Shown in pieces: positions 59,343 through 64,000 of a stretch of 64,000 nt of DNA. Every line of letters begins with the position of its first letter. Position 1 is the stretch's first letter. The DNA comes from Heyndrickxia acidiproducens DSM 23148 (GTDB lineage: Bacteria; Bacillota; Bacilli; Bacillales; Bacillaceae_C). The position numbers and the translations under genes are program-made. The DNA lies in the NCBI RefSeq assembly GCF_000374345.1, contig NZ_KB893986.1, positions 1 to 64,000 on the forward strand, read 5' to 3'. The notes beneath the pieces were generated by a model that worked only from the letters and a program-made list of their open reading frames with translations, was not told where the DNA came from and ran no database searches.

Positions 59343-61334
59343 ATGATGAAATCAGGTATAATAGAACAAGATTTATATGAACTTCAATCCGTTGCCAACC
59401 CGCAGCTTTCACCCGGCGGAAAAGAAGTGCTTTTTGTAAAAACACATATCGATAAAGAGAAGAAAGATTATGTTTCAAATCTATTTTACATAGGGTTGGA
59501 GGACCGCATCATCCGCCAGTGGACATACGGAAACTGGCGTACACATACACCGCGCTGGTCGCCTGATGGCAGTAAGGTTGCTTTCGTTTCCAACCACTCC
59601 GGAGAATCGCAAATTTATGTGCTTTACAAAACGGGCGGTGAAGCAAAGCAAATCACTTTCTGCAAAAATGGCGCAGAAAATCCCGTCTGGTCACCGGATG
59701 GCAGCAGGCTTGCCTTTTCGGCTGTGCTTGGAAAAGGGGAGACCATTCAAAACCGGGCAGATCATAAAAAGAAAGACGAAAAAAAAGAAGCAAAGCCGGT
59801 TGAAGTGGAAAAAATGAAATACAAGGCGAACGGGAAAGACTTGCTGGATTCCGGCCAATTTAAGCAAATCGGCATTGTCACAATAGAATCCGGGGAAATG
59901 GAGCAAATCACAGAAGGGGAGAGAGATTACGAGCTGGATTCCTGGTCGCCTGATGGCAAATATATTGCATATTTAGCAGATCCTGCAGCAGATCAGGATT
60001 TCTCTTTCACACTCGATTTATTTTTATACAATGCGGAAACGAAACATTCCCGGGCTGTGACAAGCGGGACAGGCGTTTTTTATCAGAGTTCGTGGTCGCC
60101 GGACAGCCGGTATCTTTCGTTTCTCGGGGAAGAAGATGAATTTAAAAATGCCACCCATACGAAAGTCTGGCTGTATGATCGTAAGAAACAAACACTGAAG
60201 TGCCTTACAAGCGATTTAGATGTTCCGGCCGGGGATTTTGTTGCGGCTGATTTCCAGCAGGGGGCGTCCCTTCCCGGCGCAGAGTGGGCAGCAGACAGTG
60301 AAAGCTTTTATTTTATTGCTACTGCCCGGGGTGGAACAGCCGCCTATTATGGAAATGTAAATGGAGAAATCCATCCGGTTATGCTTGAGAAACAATATAT
60401 TTATGGTTTATCCTTAAACAAGGAAACACATCAGGCGGTTGCGGCAATCAGCACCCCGGTCATGCCCGGTGAACTTTTCCTTGTTGATCTGCAAAACGGT
60501 ACAAAGCAGCAGCTCACAAATGTGAATGGTGATTTTTTACAGGACCGCACTTTGGCAGATGTGGAGTCTTTTACGTTTACGGGTAATGATGATTATACAA
60601 TCGAAGGATGGATGATGCGGCCGGCAGGATTTGAAGAAGGGAAAAAATACCCTTTAATCCTTGAAGTGCACGGCGGACCGCATGCTATGTACGGCTATGC
60701 CTATTTTCATGAGTTCCAAGTGCTTGCAGCCCGGGGGTTTGCAGTCATGTTTATGAATCCGCGCGGCAGCCTCGGATATGGCCAGAAGTTTGTGAATGCT
60801 GTGCGCGGGGATTACGGCGGCAAAGATTATCAGGATATAATGGATGCTGTTGATTATGTTCTGGAACATTATGATTTCATTGATGCTGAAAAACTTGGCG
60901 TAACAGGGGGCAGCTATGGCGGGTTTATGACCAACTGGATCGTTGGCCATACGAACCGCTTTAAAGCAGCTGTGACCCAGCGTTCAATTTCGAATTGGAT
61001 CAGCTTCTACGGTGTGAGCGATATCGGTTATTACTTTACAGAATGGCAGATATTGGCCGATTTAGGTGAACCCGAAAAACTTTGGAAACATTCGCCGCTG
61101 GCATACGCGGATAAAATTGAAACGCCTTTATTGATTTTGCACGGCGAAGAAGACCACCGCTGCCCGATTGAACAAGCTGAACAGCTCTTTATCGCGCTGA
61201 AACGGCAGCATAAGGAAACCAAGTTCATACGCTTTCCGCAATCCAACCACGAACTCTCAAGAAGCGGCAAACCCGAACTCAGAATCAGCCGTTTGGCATA
61301 CATCAAAAACTGGTTTATTCAATACTTGAAATAA
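59343..61334 (+). CDS. S9-family prolyl oligopeptidase-like peptidase (YuxL-like)
   Basis: A 663-residue serine peptidase without signal peptide. The N-terminal beta-propeller contains repeated WSPDGS/WSPDSR blades (TPRWSPDGSKVAF, NPVWSPDGSRLAF, DSWSPDGKYIAY, SSWSPDSRYLSF). The C-terminal alpha/beta hydrolase has Ser524 in GGSYGGFMTNW, Asp in GEEDHRCPIEQ and His in QSNHELSRSG. The family cuts short peptides or acyl-peptides in the cytosol. GAAGGG lies about 10 nt before ATG 59343; TTG 59340 is an equally possible start. B. subtilis YuxL is similar in size. Confidence 0.92.
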   Translation: MMKSGIIEQDLYELQSVANPQLSPGGKEVLFVKTHIDKEKKDYVSNLFYIGLEDRIIRQWTYGNWRTHTPRWSPDGSKVAFVSNHSGESQIYVLYKTGGEAKQITFCKNGAENPVWSPDGSRLAFSAVLGKGETIQNRADHKKKDEKKEAKPVEVEKMKYKANGKDLLDSGQFKQIGIVTIESGEMEQITEGERDYELDSWSPDGKYIAYLADPAADQDFSFTLDLFLYNAETKHSRAVTSGTGVFYQSSWSPDSRYLSFLGEEDEFKNATHTKVWLYDRKKQTLKCLTSDLDVPAGDFVAADFQQGASLPGAEWAADSESFYFIATARGGTAAYYGNVNGEIHPVMLEKQYIYGLSLNKETHQAVAAISTPVMPGELFLVDLQNGTKQQLTNVNGDFLQDRTLADVESFTFTGNDDYTIEGWMMRPAGFEEGKKYPLILEVHGGPHAMYGYAYFHEFQVLAARGFAVMFMNPRGSLGYGQKFVNAVRGDYGGKDYQDIMDAVDYVLEHYDFIDAEKLGVTGGSYGGFMTNWIVGHTNRFKAAVTQRSISNWISFYGVSDIGYYFTEWQILADLGEPEKLWKHSPLAYADKIETPLLILHGEEDHRCPIEQAEQLFIALKRQHKETKFIRFPQSNHELSRSGKPELRISRLAYIKNWFIQYLK

Positions 61335-61393
61335 AAAGTGGACGGCGCTTGTACATTGACTGAGATTGCAACATATGGAGGAAAGGGAAAAGA

Positions 61394-62011
61394 ATGGACA
61401 TCGAAACGATCAAAGAGTGGTTCACTTTGGAACAGGTAATGGAGGGGATTTCGAGGTATCGTGCTTTAGGCCCGTTATTGGGCATTGGGCTATTAATATT
61501 GGAAGCCTTCCTGCCTTTTTTGCCGATGGTACTGATTGTGATGGCAAATGCCAGTGCCTTTGGGCTGTGGATCGGTTTCTTTCTTTCCTGGCTTGGAGCC
61601 TGCACCGGTGCTTTTCTCGTCTTCATGGCGATAAGAAAATACGGTCAATCCCGTTTTTTGGGATTCATAAAAAAACACCGCCACGTTAAAAAACTGATGG
61701 ACTGGCTGGACCGCCACGGGTTTGCACCGCTCTTTCTGCTCCTATGCTTTCCTTTTACACCTTCAGCAGTTGTAAACATTGTGGCGGGGTTGTCTGCAAT
61801 AAAATGGTTCCAATATTTATTGGCTGTCATTGCAGGCAAAATGGTGACAATTTTTATTATCAGCTTTATTGGCCACGACATTATGTCCCTTGCCAAACAA
61901 CCGCTGCGAACGGGCGGCATGCTGATTGTGATTGTTGTTTTATGGTATGCCGGCAAAAAAGTAGAAACATGGCTGAACCGTAAAACAAAACTGGAACAAA
62001 AACAAAATTGA
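61394..62011 (+). CDS. yhjE: TVP38/TMEM64-family membrane protein YhjE
   Basis: A 205-residue polytopic protein of the TVP38/TMEM64 (DedA-like, SNARE-associated) superfamily. Typical features are ILEAFLPFLPMVLIVMANASAFG in the first half, the central RKYGQS and FAPLFLLLCFPFTPSAVVNIVAGLS segments, and a terminal helix LIVIVVLWYAGKKV. GGAGGAAAGGG precedes the ATG. DedA-type proteins are implicated in lipid scrambling and membrane homeostasis. Location before addB matches B. subtilis yhjE, although sipV is not found here. Confidence 0.88.
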   Translation: MDIETIKEWFTLEQVMEGISRYRALGPLLGIGLLILEAFLPFLPMVLIVMANASAFGLWIGFFLSWLGACTGAFLVFMAIRKYGQSRFLGFIKKHRHVKKLMDWLDRHGFAPLFLLLCFPFTPSAVVNIVAGLSAIKWFQYLLAVIAGKMVTIFIISFIGHDIMSLAKQPLRTGGMLIVIVVLWYAGKKVETWLNRKTKLEQKQN

Positions 62012-62050
62012 TTCGTATATAAAGAAGCTAAATAAATGGAGGTATGGGGC

Positions 62051-62839
62051 ATGAACAATCATGAAATTGATTATAAACTGCACGGAGATGATATGCAGTT
62101 TGTAGAAGTGGAGTTAGACCCGGAGGAAACGGTCATCGCCGAAGCGGGAGGATTAATGATGATGGAGGACGACATCCGGATGGAAACCATTTTCGGGGAC
62201 GGTTCTAATCCGTCCGGTGGCATTATGGGGAAATTATTTTCGGCGGGAAAAAGGCTGATTACCGGCGAAAGTTTATTTATGACGGCTTTTACGAATGAGG
62301 GCCGGGAAAAAAGGCATGTTGCTTTTGCAGCCCCCTATCCGGGAAAAATTGTGCCCATGGATTTAAGTATGCACGATGGGAAAATTATTTGCCAGAAAGA
62401 CGCTTTTTTAGCAGCAGCCAAAGGCGTCTCTGTCGGAGTTGAATTTCAGCGCAAAATCGGAACCGGATTTTTCGGCGGTGAAGGTTTTATCATGCAAAAA
62501 CTTGAAGGAGACGGGCTTGCTTTTGTCCATGCCGGCGGAACGATTCAAAAAAGGGAACTGGCGCCGGGCGAGACATTGCGTGTGGATACCGGCTGCCTCG
62601 TTGCCATGACAGGAGAAGTGGACTATAATATCGAGTTTGTAAAAGGCGTAAAAACCGCTTTGTTTGGCGGTGAAGGGCTGTTTTTTGCAACATTGAGGGG
62701 GCCGGGGTCCATCTGGGTGCAATCCCTGCCGTTCAGCCGCCTTGCCAGCCGCGTCTTTGCCGCCATGCCTCAGGTCGGGGGATCAAGAGATGAAGGCAGC
62801 ATGGCAAAAGGAATATTCAATTTGTTTGATGGAGACTAA
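62051..62839 (+). CDS. AIM24/TIGR00266-family protein
   Basis: A 262-residue soluble protein of the TIGR00266/AIM24 family, built of a beta-helix-like tryptophan-RNA-binding-attenuator fold. Recognisable segments are the start [51 protein letters not shown], and the second [27 protein letters not shown] lies 8 nt before ATG 62051. Members are widespread with no agreed function. It lies 39 nt after yhjE and is probably co-transcribed with it, ending in a structured terminator-like element. Confidence 0.88.
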   Translation: MNNHEIDYKLHGDDMQFVEVELDPEETVIAEAGGLMMMEDDIRMETIFGDGSNPSGGIMGKLFSAGKRLITGESLFMTAFTNEGREKRHVAFAAPYPGKIVPMDLSMHDGKIICQKDAFLAAAKGVSVGVEFQRKIGTGFFGGEGFIMQKLEGDGLAFVHAGGTIQKRELAPGETLRVDTGCLVAMTGEVDYNIEFVKGVKTALFGGEGLFFATLRGPGSIWVQSLPFSRLASRVFAAMPQVGGSRDEGSMAKGIFNLFDGD

Positions 62840-62873
62840 CCATAATCGTGTATCATTTAAATAATGTTGCGGG

Positions 62874-62945
62874 CGTCGCAGGAATGGTGATTGTTCGGGT
62901 GAAAGCTCAACCTGAATCCCAAGCCTGCGATGTTTTGCTTTTTTT
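62874..62945 (+). ncRNA. Structured RNA element with terminator tail before addB
   Basis: CGTCGCAGG (62874-62882) pairs with CCTGCGATG (62924-62932), enclosing an inner stem (CGGGT/ACCTG plus GATT/AATC) and ending TTTTGCTTTTTTT. It is longer and more branched than the other terminators in the window. It may be only the terminator of the AIM24-like gene or a small RNA. No promoter was identified. Confidence 0.5.
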
Positions 62946-62956
62946 AAGCGGGCAAC

Positions 62957-63002
62957 TTGAAAACCCGGGCATTCTATTGTACAATAAAAGGAACAAATGT
63001 TC
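62957..63002 (+). promoter_or_regulatory. addB promoter with LexA-like box
   Basis: TTGAAA (62957-62962), 17-nt spacer, TACAAT (62980-62985), then GAACAAATGTTC (62991-63002), a perfect GAAC-N4-GTTC dyad overlapping the expected +1. The position mirrors that of the LexA-like box at yhaO. Confidence 0.72.
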
Positions 63003-63105
63003 TTAAAACGTATAAAGGCGGGCTTTCCGGCTAAAGATTGCCGCCATGCGATAAAGGATATAAACGAAAATTTTACTATGTACTTTTTGATTAGGAAGTG
63101 AAAAA

Positions 63106-64000
63106 ATGTCCCTTCGATTTATGATCGGCCGGCCCGGAACAGGCAAAACAGAACGGATCCATCAAGAGATAAAGCAGAAGCTGCGGCATAATCCGGGCGG
63201 GGCGCCGTTGATTTATTTGGTTCCCGAACAAATGACATTTTTATCGGAAACACATCTGGCAAACGACCCGGAAACCGGCGGCATGATTCGTGCCCAGGTA
63301 TTCAGCTTTACACGCCTTGCCTGGAAGATTTTGCAGGAAGTGGGCGGAATCAGCCGCAGTCATGTCTCAAGTACCGGATTAAATATGCTGATTAGAAAAA
63401 TTATGGAAGATAAAAAAGAAGAACTGCTTGTCTTTCAGCAGGCTGCAGACAAACCGGGTTTTATGGACCATGTCGGGCAGATGCTGACAGAATTGAAGCG
63501 CTCCTGTGTAGAACCGGAACAATTATTGGAGCAGCAGCAAGAACTTGGCATACAAGGCAGCGAAAAAGTCCTCGCAGATAAGCTCCATGATTTGGAAATG
63601 GTTTACAGGGCTTATGAAGACAAATTGGAAGGCAAGTATATTGATTCGGAAGATTATTTGCGCCTCCTGGCAGAGGGGATTGAACAATCAGCCTATCTGC
63701 AGCAGGCTGAAATTTATATTGACGGTTTCCACACCTTTACGCCCCAGGAATATTTGGTCATTTCCCGGCTGATGAAAACATGCCCGCGGGTGACAGTGGC
63801 ATTGACGGTTGACCGCGCGTTTCGCAGCGGGAGGCCGGATGATTTATATCTTTTCCGGATGCCGGGTGAGGCGTATGCCTCAATTTACGGACTGGCGCTT
63901 GCAGAAAGGATTGAAGTGGAGGATGATGTCATCCTGCGCCGGCCAGTCCGTTTCCAAAACGGCAGCCTGCAATTTCTCCAGGCCCGTTTCGAGGAGATGC
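63106..64000 (+). CDS. addB: ATP-dependent helicase/nuclease subunit AddB (5' part)
   Basis: The first 298 codons of AddB, open to the right edge of the window, so truncated by the window and not by mutation. The N-terminus has RFMIGRPGTGKTERIHQEI with the Walker A GRPGTGKT, followed by PLIYLVPEQMTFLSE, VFSFTRLAWKIL, YIDGFHTFTPQEYLVI and VALTVDRAFRSGRP. AddB is the inactivated-helicase and nuclease subunit of the AddAB (RecBCD-like) recombination machine that resects double-strand breaks and recognises Chi. AGGAAGTG precedes ATG 63106. addA is expected downstream. Confidence 0.93.
   Translation, partial: MSLRFMIGRPGTGKTERIHQEIKQKLRHNPGGAPLIYLVPEQMTFLSETHLANDPETGGMIRAQVFSFTRLAWKILQEVGGISRSHVSSTGLNMLIRKIMEDKKEELLVFQQAADKPGFMDHVGQMLTELKRSCVEPEQLLEQQQELGIQGSEKVLADKLHDLEMVYRAYEDKLEGKYIDSEDYLRLLAEGIEQSAYLQQAEIYIDGFHTFTPQEYLVISRLMKTCPRVTVALTVDRAFRSGRPDDLYLFRMPGEAYASIYGLALAERIEVEDDVILRRPVRFQNGSLQFLQARFEEM

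Noticed and set aside
1..64000. CRISPR array, prophage, rRNA operon or intact insertion sequence
   Set aside because: No regularly spaced direct repeats, phage structural genes, rRNA sequence or transposase frames were found when reading both strands.

Overview
The window reads as chromosomal DNA of an endospore-forming, competence-gene-bearing member of the Bacillaceae. The evidence is an alpha/beta-type small acid-soluble spore protein, sporulation-linked YhaL, YhaX and YheC/YheD proteins, ComK, and gene order that tracks the Bacillus subtilis yheA-yheD, yhaA-yhaX, hemEHY, yhfH-yhfN and yhzC-comK-yhjE-addB blocks. Base composition looks mid-40s percent GC by eye, and the overall picture resembles Heyndrickxia (Bacillus) coagulans or a close relative. 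That species assignment is inference. I see no rRNA, no canonical tRNA, no CRISPR array, no prophage and no intact insertion sequence.

Layout. 1-2 kb: CorA Mg2+ channel and a class-C26 amidohydrolase. 2-9 kb: dipeptide/muropeptide operon dppBCDE-ykfC-ykfD, with a strong terminator just before ykfC. 9-17 kb: a tiny glycine-rich membrane protein, a UspA protein, a class A penicillin-binding protein, fumarase, a SASP gene with a structured leader, a zinc-ribbon microprotein, and the MsmX ATPase with a PucR-type regulator (YxkF). 17-22 kb: four tandem ATP-grasp YheC/YheD paralogues in one operon, divergent from yheB-yheA. 24-34 kb: yhaX, yhaR, yhzD, a TerC protein, the ycgR-ycgQ permease pair, and the DNA/RNA nuclease operon yhaO-yhaN-yhaM followed by yhaL. 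34-43 kb: secretion and regulatory genes (prsA, two micro-TM proteins, yhaI, scoC, yhaH, trpP, hit, ecsABC). 43-51 kb: an M20 amidohydrolase, the YhfA transporter, HmoB, and the coproporphyrin-dependent haem genes hemE-cpfC-cgoX. 51-58 kb: EamA transporter, Sco1, a YtkA-like lipoprotein, YhfH, lipoate ligase, acyl-CoA synthetase and a Ste24 protease. 58-64 kb: yhzC/comK, an S9 peptidase, a TVP38 protein, an AIM24-like protein, and addB running off the right edge.

Regulation can be read directly at several loci. There is a run of NAG triplets at 2-nt spacing over the trpP ribosome-binding site (TRAP), a FadR operator at lcfB, LexA-like dyads just downstream of the -10 boxes of both yhaO and addB, and a sigma-G promoter before the SASP gene. 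The SASP leader folds on paper into a four-arm, tRNA-like shape ending in ACCA. Three copies of an intergenic, RNA-like repeat are present at about 10.0, 46.1 and 53.3 kb. Two are full length and flanked by TTTAT, as expected of an IS200/IS605-derived non-autonomous element. The best candidates for something undescribed are the tRNA-like leader, the four-paralogue ATP-grasp operon, the repeat family, and the structured RNA element before addB.
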